Assembly: GCA_002633085.1 (NCBI GenBank)
Contig: NSIV01000009.1
Span: forward strand, 1-64,000
Source: Curvibacter sp. PD_MW3
GTDB lineage: Bacteria; Pseudomonadota; Gammaproteobacteria; Burkholderiales; Burkholderiaceae_C
Length of the DNA stretch: 64,000 nt
Reading direction: 5' to 3'
Part shown: positions 38,611-48,123 of the stretch, piece by piece
Numbering within the stretch: position 1 is the first letter of the stretch
Layout of the letters: every line of letters begins with the position of its first letter
The notes under the pieces: model-generated
What the model saw: the letters and a program-made list of their open reading frames with translations, nothing else
Databases searched by the model: none
What the model was told of the DNA's origin: nothing
Program-made: the position numbers and the translations under genes

Positions 38611-39522
38611 TCATTGCGGTGCAAGCAGTGTGGTGATTAGCGTGACCGCCAGGTCGGCCGTGCGCTGGTGCTCATCCAGTATCGGGTTGAGCTCCACCAC
38701 GTCGAGCGAGCCGAGCCGGCCGCTGTCGGCGATCATGCGCATGCACAGTTGCGCTTCCAGCAGATTGGGGCCATCGCGCACCGTGGTGGCGACGCCGGGC
38801 GCGATGCCGGGGTCGAGAAAGTCGACGTCGAAGCTCACATGCAGATGGGTCAATTCGTCCATGCCGGCCAAGGCGCGGGTCATCACTTCGCGCATGCCGA
38901 GCGTGTGCAGGGCCTGCATATCGAATACCGTCAGGCCGAGTTGGTGGACCAGATCAACTTCGCCGGCATCCACGCTGCGCACGCCGATCTGCCGGACGGC
39001 ATCGGCTTCCAGGGCCGGCACCTGGCCGCTCAGTTGCGTGAGCGCCGGCGGGCCCAGGCCGCGCAGGCAGGCCAGCGGCATGCCATGCAGGTTGGCACTG
39101 GGGCTGGTGCGCCGGCTGTTGCAGTCGGCATGGGCGTCGAGCCAGAGCACGCGCAAGCGTTTGCCGACCGCACGGCAATGGCGTGCCACCGCGCTGATGG
39201 AGCCGATGGCCAGGCTGTGATCGCCACCCAGCAAGATCGGCAGCTGGTCCTGAGCGAGCGATCGGGCGACGGCATCGTGCACAACCCGGTTCCAGGCGAT
39301 CACTTCATCCAGATGGCGGTAGCCGTCTTGTGGCAGGTGCTGCGGGTTGGGTGGGCCGCTGAGGTCGCCGCCGTCATGCACCTGCAGCCCAAGCGCCTCC
39401 AAGGCAGCGGGCAGACCCGCCGTACGCAGCGCCTGTGGCCCTTGATCGGCACCGGGCTGGCCGCCGCCCACATCGGTCGGGGCGCCGATGAGGGTGATAT
39501 CGTGCGAGAAGGCGGGCGGCAT
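38611..39522 (-). CDS. Arginase / ureohydrolase
   Basis: The 303-residue enzyme probably hydrolyses arginine to ornithine and urea, using a binuclear Mn centre. Metal ligands are visible: GGDHSLAIG (His102), LDAHADCN (Asp129, His131, Asp133) and SFDVDFLDP. The arginase segment HADCNSRRTSPSANLHGMPLA has the S-x-S-x-N-x-H-G pattern, favouring arginase over agmatinase. It is convergent with the UbiA-like gene and divergent from a phosphoribosyltransferase. Confidence 0.9.
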   Translation of the reverse strand: MPPAFSHDITLIGAPTDVGGGQPGADQGPQALRTAGLPAALEALGLQVHDGGDLSGPPNPQHLPQDGYRHLDEVIAWNRVVHDAVARSLAQDQLPILLGGDHSLAIGSISAVARHCRAVGKRLRVLWLDAHADCNSRRTSPSANLHGMPLACLRGLGPPALTQLSGQVPALEADAVRQIGVRSVDAGEVDLVHQLGLTVFDMQALHTLGMREVMTRALAGMDELTHLHVSFDVDFLDPGIAPGVATTVRDGPNLLEAQLCMRMIADSGRLGSLDVVELNPILDEHQRTADLAVTLITTLLAPQ

Positions 39523-39548
39523 GTTCGCTATTTTGCGGGAGAGTCACC

Positions 39549-40172
39549 ATGTTCCGTGATCGACTGGAGGCGGCCGAGCAACTGGCCGTCAAATTGACCG
39601 CCTACAAGGGCCACAAGCCGCTGGTGCTGGCCATCCCGCGCGGCGCGGTACCGATGGCCAAGTTGATTGCCGAGCGGCTGGGCGGCGACTTCGACGTGGT
39701 GCTGGTGCGCAAGCTACGCGCGCCTTGGCAGCCCGAGCTGGCCGTCGGTTCGGTCGACGAAAGCGGCTGGACCTACATCGCGCCCTTTGCTGAGTCCATG
39801 GGCGCCGATGACAAGCACCTTGCCGAGGAAAAGCGCAAACAACTGGAGACCATCCGCCAGCGGCGCGCCCAGTACACGCCGCTGCGGCCACACATCGACC
39901 CGGCCGGGCGCACGGTGATCATCATCGACGACGGCCTGGCCACCGGTGCCACTATGATCGCGGCGCTGCACGGCCTGCGCCAGCAAAACCCGGCCAAGCT
40001 GGTGTGCGCCGTGCCGGTGGCACCGCCCGACACGCTGGTGAAAGTGCGCGAACTGGCCGACGAGGTGGTGTGCCTGCAAGCACCGGAATTCTTCCAGGCC
40101 GTCGGCCAGTTCTACCGCCACTTCCCTCAAGTGGAGGACGAGGAAGTCATTGCCCTGCTCAAGGCGAAATAG
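39549..40172 (+). CDS. Phosphoribosyltransferase-domain protein
   Basis: The 207-residue protein has the PRPP motif VIIIDDGLATGATMIAAL and an upstream hood region GGDFDVVLVRKLRAPWQPELAVG. Proteins of this type are common, but most have no assigned substrate. It starts 27 bases from the divergent arginase gene. A salvage role is likely but unproven. Confidence 0.83.
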   Translation: MFRDRLEAAEQLAVKLTAYKGHKPLVLAIPRGAVPMAKLIAERLGGDFDVVLVRKLRAPWQPELAVGSVDESGWTYIAPFAESMGADDKHLAEEKRKQLETIRQRRAQYTPLRPHIDPAGRTVIIIDDGLATGATMIAALHGLRQQNPAKLVCAVPVAPPDTLVKVRELADEVVCLQAPEFFQAVGQFYRHFPQVEDEEVIALLKAK

Positions 40173-40225
40173 CGTTCAGCGAACCGGATTGCATGAGGTA
40201 ACCCAATCCAGAAACGCCGTGCGAC

Positions 40226-40780
40226 CTAGGAGCTGGGAATCGACAGTTCCCGGACTACCGCGTTGAACAGGAGCTCGCTGGTTGCCTCGATCTCCTTGCG
40301 CGAAGCGCCGCTTTGCAGCAGCGACAAGGCGCCGTTCGACGCAGCCCACATGGCCCGCGCGGCCTCATCGACCGGACCGCGGAACCGCCCCATGTCGACC
40401 AGCCGCTGAACCCGCGCTTGCATCAGCGCGTAGGCATCCGCAACCAGATCGCGCTCGACCCGCGCATGGCGGGCGAACAATTCGTACAACGCGGGGCGCT
40501 TGAGCGCGAACTCCAGCGCCACGTCCCAGCCCGCGCGCAACTGCTCCAGAGGATCCGCGGAAGCCGGGGGCAACCGCTTGCGCTGCATGAACTCGGCCAG
40601 CCCGCGCCGAACGAGTGCCCGTTCAAGTCCATCCTTGTCGCCGAAGTAGTGGTACAGCGTTGGCGCTTTCACCCCCGCGGCATCACACACCGCGCGCGTC
40701 GTCAGGCTCGCCGCACCTTGGGCTTCGAGCAGCGCTGCCGCGGCGTCAAGGATTGCAGTCTCGGACTCCATCTTGGTCAT
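40226..40780 (-). CDS. TetR/AcrR-family transcriptional regulator
   Basis: The 184-residue repressor has an N-terminal TetR helix-turn-helix: ILDAAAALLEAQGAASLTTRAVCDAAGVKAPTLYHYFGDKDGLE. The variable ligand domain follows. It is divergent from an SDR gene, with a perfect palindrome over the SDR promoter between them, so it probably represses the SDR and perhaps itself. Ligand unknown. The ATG at 40771 is an alternative start. Confidence 0.9.
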   Translation of the reverse strand: MTKMESETAILDAAAALLEAQGAASLTTRAVCDAAGVKAPTLYHYFGDKDGLERALVRRGLAEFMQRKRLPPASADPLEQLRAGWDVALEFALKRPALYELFARHARVERDLVADAYALMQARVQRLVDMGRFRGPVDEAARAMWAASNGALSLLQSGASRKEIEATSELLFNAVVRELSIPSS

Positions 40781-40796
40781 TGAAATTCCTGGTCAC

Positions 40797-40833
40797 TTGA
40801 CATTTATATAACAACGATATACATTTAATGTAT
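40797..40833 (+). promoter_or_regulatory. Promoter with TetR-type operator before the SDR gene
   Basis: TTGACA (perfect -35) and TACATT (4 of 6 for -10) lie 17 bases apart. The -10 is overlapped by a perfect palindrome, ATACATT-T-AATGTAT (40819-40833), 22 bases before the SDR start. This places a repressor site directly on the promoter, a fit for the adjacent TetR regulator. Confidence 0.7.
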
Positions 40834-40854
40834 CGGAACTACATTAGACAAACC

Positions 40855-41832
40855 ATGGCATCCACATGTTTAGTCACTGGCGGTTCGGGCTTCGTCGGCG
40901 GCCGCCTCATCGAACGTCTCGTTGCACATGGCTGGCAGGTCAGGGCGCTGGCGCGCAGCGAGGAGGCCATGAGAATTGTAGGCAGGCGCGGAGCGCAGGC
41001 GGTCAATGGCTCTCTAAACGATTTGCCCTCGTTGACGACGGCTGTGGCAGGCTGTGACGCGGTGATCCATGCAGCCGCCTTGTTCAAGCTGTGGGGCGAG
41101 GCCGCCGAGTTCGAGCGGTCCAACGTACAAGGCACGGCCAACCTGCTTAAGGCCGCCGCTGCTGCGTCTGTCCAGCGCTTCGTTCAGGTCGGTGCCGCCG
41201 CCGTGGTGATGGGCGACATGGCGCCGATGCTGCGGGTCGACGAGTCGCTGCCGCGCCAGGAACGTGCCTGGGCGCCCTACAGCGCATCGAAGGCTCGCAG
41301 TGAAGCGCTGGTGCTTGGCGCCAACCGACCGGGGGGTTTTGAGACGGTTGTCGTGCGTCCCCCGATGATCTGGGGCGCCGGCATGCCGACCCTGGACCAC
41401 ATGATCGACACTGTGCGTGCCGGCCAGTTCCGCTGGGTGGGCGACGGGTCGCAGGCGATGTCCACCGTCCACATAGACAACGTCTGCCACGCGGTGGAGC
41501 TTGCGCTTGCCAAGGGTCGCGGCGGCGAAACCTACTTCGTCAGCGACGGGGTCGATACCACACTCAAGTCGTTCCTCTCCAGCCTGATGCAGACCCGTGC
41601 CATCGAACCGCCGCGCGCGTCAGCGCCGCTGCGTGCGGCCTGGGTCATGGCGACGGCCATGGAATGGGCCTGGCGCACGTTCTCCCGGCCGGGCGAGCCT
41701 CCGATCACGCGCCAGATGCTGCGCCTGATCGGCCAGCCCTTCACGGTCGACATCGGCAAGGCGCAACGCGAGCTCGGCTACCGCCCTGAGGTGACGCGGG
41801 AGCAAGGGCTGCAAGCCATGCAGCGCGGCTGA
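40855..41832 (+). CDS. NAD-dependent epimerase/dehydratase-type SDR
   Basis: The 325-residue extended SDR begins at the ATG at 40855 (MASTCLVTGGSGFVGGRLIE). TGGSGFVG is the NAD(P) site, and YSASKA is the catalytic YxxxK. It is closest in style to the 3-beta-hydroxysteroid dehydrogenase/dihydroflavonol reductase branch. Substrate is not evident. It is controlled by the divergent TetR gene and appears to be a single-gene unit, possibly a recently acquired detoxification or xenobiotic-responsive function. Confidence 0.86.
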   Translation: MASTCLVTGGSGFVGGRLIERLVAHGWQVRALARSEEAMRIVGRRGAQAVNGSLNDLPSLTTAVAGCDAVIHAAALFKLWGEAAEFERSNVQGTANLLKAAAAASVQRFVQVGAAAVVMGDMAPMLRVDESLPRQERAWAPYSASKARSEALVLGANRPGGFETVVVRPPMIWGAGMPTLDHMIDTVRAGQFRWVGDGSQAMSTVHIDNVCHAVELALAKGRGGETYFVSDGVDTTLKSFLSSLMQTRAIEPPRASAPLRAAWVMATAMEWAWRTFSRPGEPPITRQMLRLIGQPFTVDIGKAQRELGYRPEVTREQGLQAMQRG

Positions 41833-41911
41833 AGCAGCCCTTCCTTCGAATCTATCAATCATCAGGAACATTCATGCGCAAGACTCTCTCCTGCGCACAA
41901 AGCACCCCAAC

Positions 41912-42088
41912 CGGGAAACGCCGTGGAGCCGGCTTCACCGGGCCACTGGCGTTGCCCCTTACAAGGAGGGCTGAGACCTGCAGCGCCAAGCCTGCCTGCG
42001 CAGAGTTGAACAGGCTCGAAGAGCCTAGGATTCCGGCCGAGGCCACACAGCGATGAGTGACACGCCCTTTGCGCAGCCTGGGGGTGTT
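41912..42088 (-). repeat. Intergenic hairpin repeat R2
   Basis: This 177-base stretch is the second full copy of R1: CGGGAAACGCCG-n-TTGCCCCTTACAAGGAGGGCTGAGACCTGC and the end GCAGCCTGGGGGTG. It includes GAGCCTAGGATTCCGGCCGAGG, paralleling R1's GAGCCTCGGACTCTGGCCGAGG. It lies between the ends of the SDR and hydrolase genes and covers most of the 258-base gap there. Confidence 0.7.
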
Positions 42089-42090
42089 CG

Positions 42091-42744
42091 TCAGAGTCCG
42101 CGCAGGTGGTGGCTGAACCAGGCCGCCGCCTGGCGCGCCACTTCCTCCAGCGTGCCAGCTTCCTCGAACAGGTGGGTAGCGCCGGGGATGACGGACAGTT
42201 CTTTCTCGCAGTGCAGCCGGGCATGGGCCTCGCGGTTGAGGTCCAGCACCTCCGGGTCGTGCCCGCCGACCAGCAGCAGGGTGGGTGCGGCCACGCGGGC
42301 CAGGTCGTGGTGGCCGGCCAGGTCGGGCCGGCCGCCGCGTGAGACCACCGCCTTAATGGTGTCGCTGACGGCTGCTGCTGCCTGCAGCGCGGCGGCAGCG
42401 CCGGTGCTGGCACCGAAGTAGCCGATCGGCAGACGCTGCGTCGCCGGGTGTTGCAGCACCCAACGCGTTGCCACCAGCAGTCGGTGCGTCAGCAACGGAA
42501 TGTCAAAGCGGGTCTGGTAGTCCAGGTCTTCGCCGACGGTCAGCAGGTCCAGCAGCAAGGTGCCCAGGTGCTGCGCATGCAACTCCTTGGCGACGAAGTT
42601 GTTGCGCGGGCTGTGGCGGCTGCTGCCGCTGCCGTGCGCGAACAGCACGATGCCCTGCGCATTGGCTGGCAATTCCAGCATGCCTTCGATCTGCACGCCG
42701 TCCACCGGAATGTGGACGAGCTGTTCAAGTGCCGGCTTCATCAT
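42091..42744 (-). CDS. Dienelactone hydrolase-family alpha/beta hydrolase
   Basis: The 217-residue protein has VLFAHGSGSSRHSPRNN as oxyanion region, GYFGASTGAAAALQ as nucleophile elbow (Ser in GASTG), and GATHLFEE carrying the catalytic histidine. It is a soluble cytoplasmic hydrolase with unknown substrate. It lies upstream of nothing else on its strand and is the last gene after the AMMECR1-MEMO-radical SAM set (gap of 29 bases), so it may be part of that operon. Confidence 0.83.
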   Translation of the reverse strand: MMKPALEQLVHIPVDGVQIEGMLELPANAQGIVLFAHGSGSSRHSPRNNFVAKELHAQHLGTLLLDLLTVGEDLDYQTRFDIPLLTHRLLVATRWVLQHPATQRLPIGYFGASTGAAAALQAAAAVSDTIKAVVSRGGRPDLAGHHDLARVAAPTLLLVGGHDPEVLDLNREAHARLHCEKELSVIPGATHLFEEAGTLEEVARQAAAWFSHHLRGL

Positions 42745-42773
42745 GGTCAGGCCTCCTGCGTGTCAGGCACCTA

Positions 42774-43867
<1,094 letters not shown>

Positions 43868-43871
<4 letters not shown>

Positions 43872-44452
43872 GCCGTGTTCGCGAGCCGCAGCTCGCTTTC
43901 CTTCCACTTGGCGACCGTGTAGCGCTGCAGGCGTACCTCGCCGTGCCAGAAGCTCGTCGGTAGGCCGGCCTTGCGTTTGAGCTGGGCCATGAAGTCCTGA
44001 ACCTCGGGCAGTTGTTCCCACACCTGCGGCAAAAAGGTGCTGCGGCGGGCGCCGAACTCGAACACCAGGCCGTCGATGCCGGGGCGCAATTGCGCCAGCG
44101 CCTCGGCTTCGCTGCCGAAGCTCAGGGCTTGCATGGGCGACAGCAGCGAGATTTCGATCTCGGTGCGGTCAAGTTCGTGCGCCGCCAGCGGCGCAAAACG
44201 CGGATCGCGAAAGGCTGCAGCCAACGCATTGGCCCTGACGTCGGCCAGCAGGGCGCGGTGCGCCTCCAGCGAGCCGATGCAGCCGCGCAGTTCACCCTGC
44301 TGCGTCAGCGTGACGAAGCAGGCGCCGGGGGCTTGCAGCCAGGGTGCCGACTCGTCTGCGTTCTGCGGGCGACCCAACTCGCGCGCAATGGTGGCGCGCG
44401 CCAGCGGCAGCAAGGTGGCGCCGGCTTTAGGGTGCAACTCAGTGGGAGCCAT
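43868..44452 (-). CDS. amrA: AMMECR1-domain protein
   Basis: The 194-residue protein has the diagnostic LRGCIGSLE motif and the fold's other conserved blocks (LLPLARATIARELG, AAAFRDPRFAPL, EIEISLLSP). Start at 44452 (MAPTELHPKAG) is preferred; it overlaps the MEMO gene end by 14 bases. Human AMMECR1 is of unknown molecular function, and the bacterial set is usually with MEMO and a radical SAM protein, exactly as here. Confidence 0.91.
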
Positions 44453-45260
44453 GCGACGCCTCCGTGAAAGCGATGGCGGCATAGCCCACCACGCGCTGCT
44501 GGTCGCCGGCGGTGTCGCCGGAATTGCACAAGCCCAGCAACTGGGGTTGCAGGTGGTGATGCCGTGCCGCCACCAGCAGGCCGTTGATGGGGGTGCCGCC
44601 GCAGGCCTGCTCGTGCGTGAGCGGACCGCGCAGCGCCAGGATGTGCTCGACCGTATCCTGATCGATGTTCTGGGCAGCGCGGTAGGGCAGGTAGTGCGAG
44701 AGGTCGGAGCTGATCACGATCAGCGTCTCCGGCCCGCCCCACAGGGCTTCGAGCACCTGCGCCACTTCGGCCGGCGTGGCATCACCCACGGCCAGCGGCA
44801 ACAGCTTGAAGTCGTCCAGTACGGTTTGCAGAAAGGGCAGTTGCACTTCCAGCGAATGCTCCAGGGCATGCGCAGCCGGGCTGAGCGCGACCTGGCGCAG
44901 TCCGGACAAGGTGGCGACGGCGTCCTGATCGATGTCGATTTCGCCCAGTGGCGTGGCAAAGGCGGTTGCACCCGGCAGCGCCAGGCCACGCACCGGCACG
45001 CGGTGCACTGGCCCGAGCAGCACGACGCGCCGGACGGTCGCACGTACGCCGGCGAGCCGGGCATAGGCGCGCGCTGCCATGGGGCCGGAGTAGATGTAAC
45101 CCGCGTGCGGCACGATCAGCACCTTCGGCGGCGCGCTGGCAGCATCGGGCGGCGTTTCGGCGCGGGCTGCAGCCAGCAGGCTGGCGACGGAACTGGCCAA
45201 GGCCTGTCCCTCCCCGGGGTAAAAGGCCCCGGCAACGGCGGGTTGGCGAACAGCAGACAT
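44439..45260 (-). CDS. amrB: MEMO1-family protein
   Basis: The 273-residue protein is structurally related to dioxygenase-type folds. It has the family histidines in VPHAGYIYSG, EHSLEVQLPFLQ and SSDLSHYLPY, and the ACGG motif, which together form the putative metal and active site. It is first in the operon. Neighbouring genes AMMECR1 and radical SAM follow with overlapping ends. Reported activity of homologues is uncertain, so function is left open. Confidence 0.91.
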   Translation of the reverse strand: MSAVRQPAVAGAFYPGEGQALASSVASLLAAARAETPPDAASAPPKVLIVPHAGYIYSGPMAARAYARLAGVRATVRRVVLLGPVHRVPVRGLALPGATAFATPLGEIDIDQDAVATLSGLRQVALSPAAHALEHSLEVQLPFLQTVLDDFKLLPLAVGDATPAEVAQVLEALWGGPETLIVISSDLSHYLPYRAAQNIDQDTVEHILALRGPLTHEQACGGTPINGLLVAARHHHLQPQLLGLCNSGDTAGDQQRVVGYAAIAFTEASHGSH

Positions 45261-45411
45261 GCAGGACTCCCTCGAAAAACTTCCTGGGTTGGAAGTGCGG
45301 CTGGCCGGTCCGTAATCAAGCGCCTGGCGCCCGGCGCGCGATGAACGGTCGGGGCGCCTTGTCGGGTTTGATCTTTGATGCAGGTCAGGTTAGTGCGTGG
45401 CGGCAGGCAAC

Positions 45412-45420
45412 TGCTACGAT
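45412..45420 (+). promoter_or_regulatory. Extended -10 promoter before the PyrR-like gene
   Basis: TGCTACGAT contains a TG extension and a TACGAT hexamer, 65 bases before the ATG at 45485. No clear -35 is visible, as is common for extended -10 promoters. Confidence 0.4.
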
Positions 45421-45484
45421 CCGATGGCGCAGGGACGGCACACCGATTCTGGACGCGATGACCCGTGTAGGCAAGGAGTGACCG

Positions 45485-46048
45485 ATGACATCACCCGCAG
45501 GACTGCAGACGACGATCTACGACACCGCCGCGCTGGAGCGCGTGCTCGATGCCATGGCCGTGGCGCTGGTGCCCCAGCTGCACGGTGCAGCCGGCGTCAC
45601 ACTGGTGGGGGTGCGCCGCCGTGGGGCACCGCTGTCAGACGGCCTGCTGGCGCGGCTGCAGGCATTGCTGCCCGGCGCCGACATCGCGCGACTTGATTTG
45701 CTGATCAAGCGCTACGCCGACGATCTGACGCTGCTGCATCCCGAGACCCGGCTCACCGAGCAGCCCGAGCATGCCGACATCGACCTCACCGGTCGCACCG
45801 TCGTGGTGGTGGACGATGTGCTGTACCAGGGCTTTTCCCTGAACAAGGCGGTGCAGTACCTGCTGGCCAAGGGTGGTCGCCAGATCCTGACCGCTGTGCT
45901 GGTGGACCGCGTTTGTGCCACCCTGCCCATCCATGCCGATGTGACTGGGCTCAAGCTGCAGGTGGCACCGAGCCACATCGTGGAGTGCCATGTGCCGCCG
46001 TTCGAGCCGGTGTTTCAGATCGTTCTGGTGCAGCCCGAGGCTGCTTGA
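45485..46048 (+). CDS. pyrR: PyrR-like phosphoribosyltransferase
   Basis: PyrR proteins are uracil phosphoribosyltransferases and, in some bacteria, attenuation regulators. The 187-residue protein aligns with PyrR through TIYDTAALERVLDAMAVAL, GVRRRGAPLSDGLLARL, and VVVVDDVLYQGFSLNKAV. In the PRPP loop the usual T-G-R-T is here Q-G-F-S, so catalytic activity may be reduced or altered. AAGGAGTG precedes the ATG. No pyrimidine gene lies next to it. Confidence 0.84.
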   Translation: MTSPAGLQTTIYDTAALERVLDAMAVALVPQLHGAAGVTLVGVRRRGAPLSDGLLARLQALLPGADIARLDLLIKRYADDLTLLHPETRLTEQPEHADIDLTGRTVVVVDDVLYQGFSLNKAVQYLLAKGGRQILTAVLVDRVCATLPIHADVTGLKLQVAPSHIVECHVPPFEPVFQIVLVQPEAA

Positions 46049-46091
46049 GTAGACATGCCCGAGCTTGACCGAAATCGGCAAAATACTTAAA

Positions 46092-46167
46092 ATTTGATCA
46101 AATCGATACTTTTGAATCGAGCGAAGGCAATTTGCTTGATAAGCAAGCAAAAGCCAGCTCACTGGCT
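46092..46167 (+). other. Palindrome-rich AT-rich leader before the chemoreceptor
   Basis: Three inverted repeats occur in a row: a perfect palindrome ATTTGATCAAAT (46092-46103), an eight-base hairpin TTTGCTTG/CAAGCAAA (46131-46151), then AGCCAG/CTGGCT (46152-46167). The region is AT-rich against a GC-rich background and lies within the 226-base gap before the receptor gene. No sigma-28 promoter consensus was found in it. Confidence 0.45.
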
Positions 46168-46274
46168 CGATACAAGTCTTTGCATCAAGCGGTTGTTAAG
46201 TGTCGAAGACCGCGCCGACATAGGGTTCTTGGCCGGGACCGTTGGCAACTGATGATTAACACAAGGTAGGAAAC

Positions 46275-48020
46275 ATGTTCAACACAAAGAAGATCAAGGT
46301 TGGTCAGCGCTTGGCGTTGGGATTTGGTGTCGTCATCGCGCTGGGGGTGATCATCGCGCTGGCAGCCACTTTCAAGATGAACAGCCTGGCTACCGATCTG
46401 AAGATCATGTCCAGCGAGCAAATGACGCAGATGCGCCAGTTCATGCAACTCAAGGACAGCCTGAACGTGGCGGCGCTGAATTTGCGCAACATCATGATCA
46501 GCACCAATCCGGAGCTCAAAACCCGGTTCCGCGGCATGGTCGAGAAGAACAAGGCCGACAACGAGAAATTGATCGCCGAGATCGATGCGGTGACCAACAC
46601 GGCAGAAGGCAAGGCATTGCTCAAGGCCATCAAGGAGCACAGCACTGCTTACGAACAAATTGCGTCGCAAGTCATGGAATTTGCCATGCAAGGTGACCTG
46701 CCCGGAGCCGACAAGGCCTTGTTCACAGCGCGCGACAAGCGTATTGCACTGTTCAAGGCAGTGGAGGACTCGATCCAGCTGCGCTTTGACACCGCGCAGA
46801 AGCTGGCTGCTGATGGTGCTTCGACGGCTGACGCCAGCGCTTGGCTGGCGCTGGGTCTGGCACTGACGATGGCCTTGGTGGGTGCTCTGATTGCCTGGCA
46901 AATCACACGCCAGATCGGACGCGAACTAGGCGCAGAACCGCACGATGTCTCGCATGTTGTGAATCGAATCGCTGATGGTGATCTCAGTGAGGCCATTGCT
47001 GTGCGATCGGGTGATCGGGATAGCGTGATGGCCGCGGTCAAGCGCATGCAAGAAGCGTTGGAACGTACCGTGGCAGCTGTGCGCCAAGGCAGCGAATCGG
47101 TAGCCACCGCCTCCAGCGAGATTGCCCAAGGCAATTCCGACCTCTCCGCCCGCACCGAAAGCCAGGCCAGCGCCCTGGAAGAAACCGCCGCCTCCATGGA
47201 AGAACTCGGCTCCACCGTCAAACAGAACGCCGACAACGCCCGTCAGGCCAACCAGCTGGCGCAAAGCGCTTCTACCGTGGCGGTGCAAGGCGGTGAAGTC
47301 GTGGCCCAAGTGGTCGACACCATGAAAGGCATCAATGATTCGAGCAAACGCATTGCCGACATCATCAGCGTCATTGACGGCATCGCCTTCCAGACCAATA
47401 TCCTGGCCCTGAATGCGGCGGTCGAAGCCGCCCGCGCCGGCGAACAAGGCCGCGGTTTTGCCGTGGTCGCCAGCGAAGTGCGCAGCCTGGCCGGCCGTAG
47501 TGCCGAAGCGGCGAAAGAAATCAAGACCCTGATCGACGACAGCGTACAACGGGTGGAGCAGGGCAGTGCCCTGGTCGACCGAGCCGGCACCACCATGACC
47601 GAAGTGGTGAGCAGCATCCGAAGAGTGACCGACATCATGGGTGAGATCAGCGCCGCCAGCTCGGAGCAGAGCGCCGGTGTGGCCCAGGTGGGTGAAGCCG
47701 TGACGCAGATGGACCAGGCCACACAACAGAACGCCGCGCTGGTGGAAGAGATGGCAGCGGCCGCTTCCAGCCTGCGCAGTCAGGCACAGGATCTGGTGCA
47801 GACGGTGGCGGTGTTCAAGCTCAGCGCGCAAGACAGCCAGACGGCCTACCGCAGTGCACCGCTTGCCCCGGCCCCGTCTGCCGTTGCACCGAAACAGGTG
47901 GCTGTTGCACGGACGCCGACGGTCGCCGCCAAACCCAGTGCGCCAGCACCGAAACCGGCACCCAAGGCAGCCCCCAAGGCCAGTGATGCGGATGATGCGG
48001 GCGACTGGGAGACCTTCTGA
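46275..48020 (+). CDS. Methyl-accepting chemotaxis protein
   Basis: The 581-residue receptor has a transmembrane helix at about residues 12-32, a periplasmic helical bundle, a second membrane helix (about 190-212), a HAMP domain and the cytoplasmic signalling hairpin with the tip [24 protein letters not shown]. After an Ala/Pro-rich linker it ends in DWETF. That matches the E. coli CheR/CheB-tethering pentapeptide NWETF with one change, so it is probably a major high-abundance receptor. The ligand is unknown. Confidence 0.95.
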   Translation: MFNTKKIKVGQRLALGFGVVIALGVIIALAATFKMNSLATDLKIMSSEQMTQMRQFMQLKDSLNVAALNLRNIMISTNPELKTRFRGMVEKNKADNEKLIAEIDAVTNTAEGKALLKAIKEHSTAYEQIASQVMEFAMQGDLPGADKALFTARDKRIALFKAVEDSIQLRFDTAQKLAADGASTADASAWLALGLALTMALVGALIAWQITRQIGRELGAEPHDVSHVVNRIADGDLSEAIAVRSGDRDSVMAAVKRMQEALERTVAAVRQGSESVATASSEIAQGNSDLSARTESQASALEETAASMEELGSTVKQNADNARQANQLAQSASTVAVQGGEVVAQVVDTMKGINDSSKRIADIISVIDGIAFQTNILALNAAVEAARAGEQGRGFAVVASEVRSLAGRSAEAAKEIKTLIDDSVQRVEQGSALVDRAGTTMTEVVSSIRRVTDIMGEISAASSEQSAGVAQVGEAVTQMDQATQQNAALVEEMAAAASSLRSQAQDLVQTVAVFKLSAQDSQTAYRSAPLAPAPSAVAPKQVAVARTPTVAAKPSAPAPKPAPKAAPKASDADDAGDWETF

Positions 48021-48025
48021 TCGGT

Positions 48026-48063
48026 TTCAACGGACTGCTGGCAAGGCCAGACAGTCCGTTGAA
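48026..48063 (+). terminator. Long hairpin after the chemoreceptor
   Basis: TTCAACGGACT pairs with AGTCCGTTGAA and inside it CTGGC pairs with GCCAG. It begins five bases after the stop. It lacks a T-run, so it may terminate only weakly or protect the mRNA end. A further CCCAG/CTGGG hairpin follows at about 48073-48090. Confidence 0.5.
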
Positions 48064-48123
48064 GGAGGACCACCCAGTCCAACGCTGGGTTGCGTTGGCG
48101 GAGCAGAGTCTTGAAGGCTGGCC

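Noticed and set aside
48060-48120. Copy of the R1/R2 repeat after the chemoreceptor gene
   Set aside because: Only short hairpins are shared in style. The conserved ends and the GAGACCTGC core are absent.
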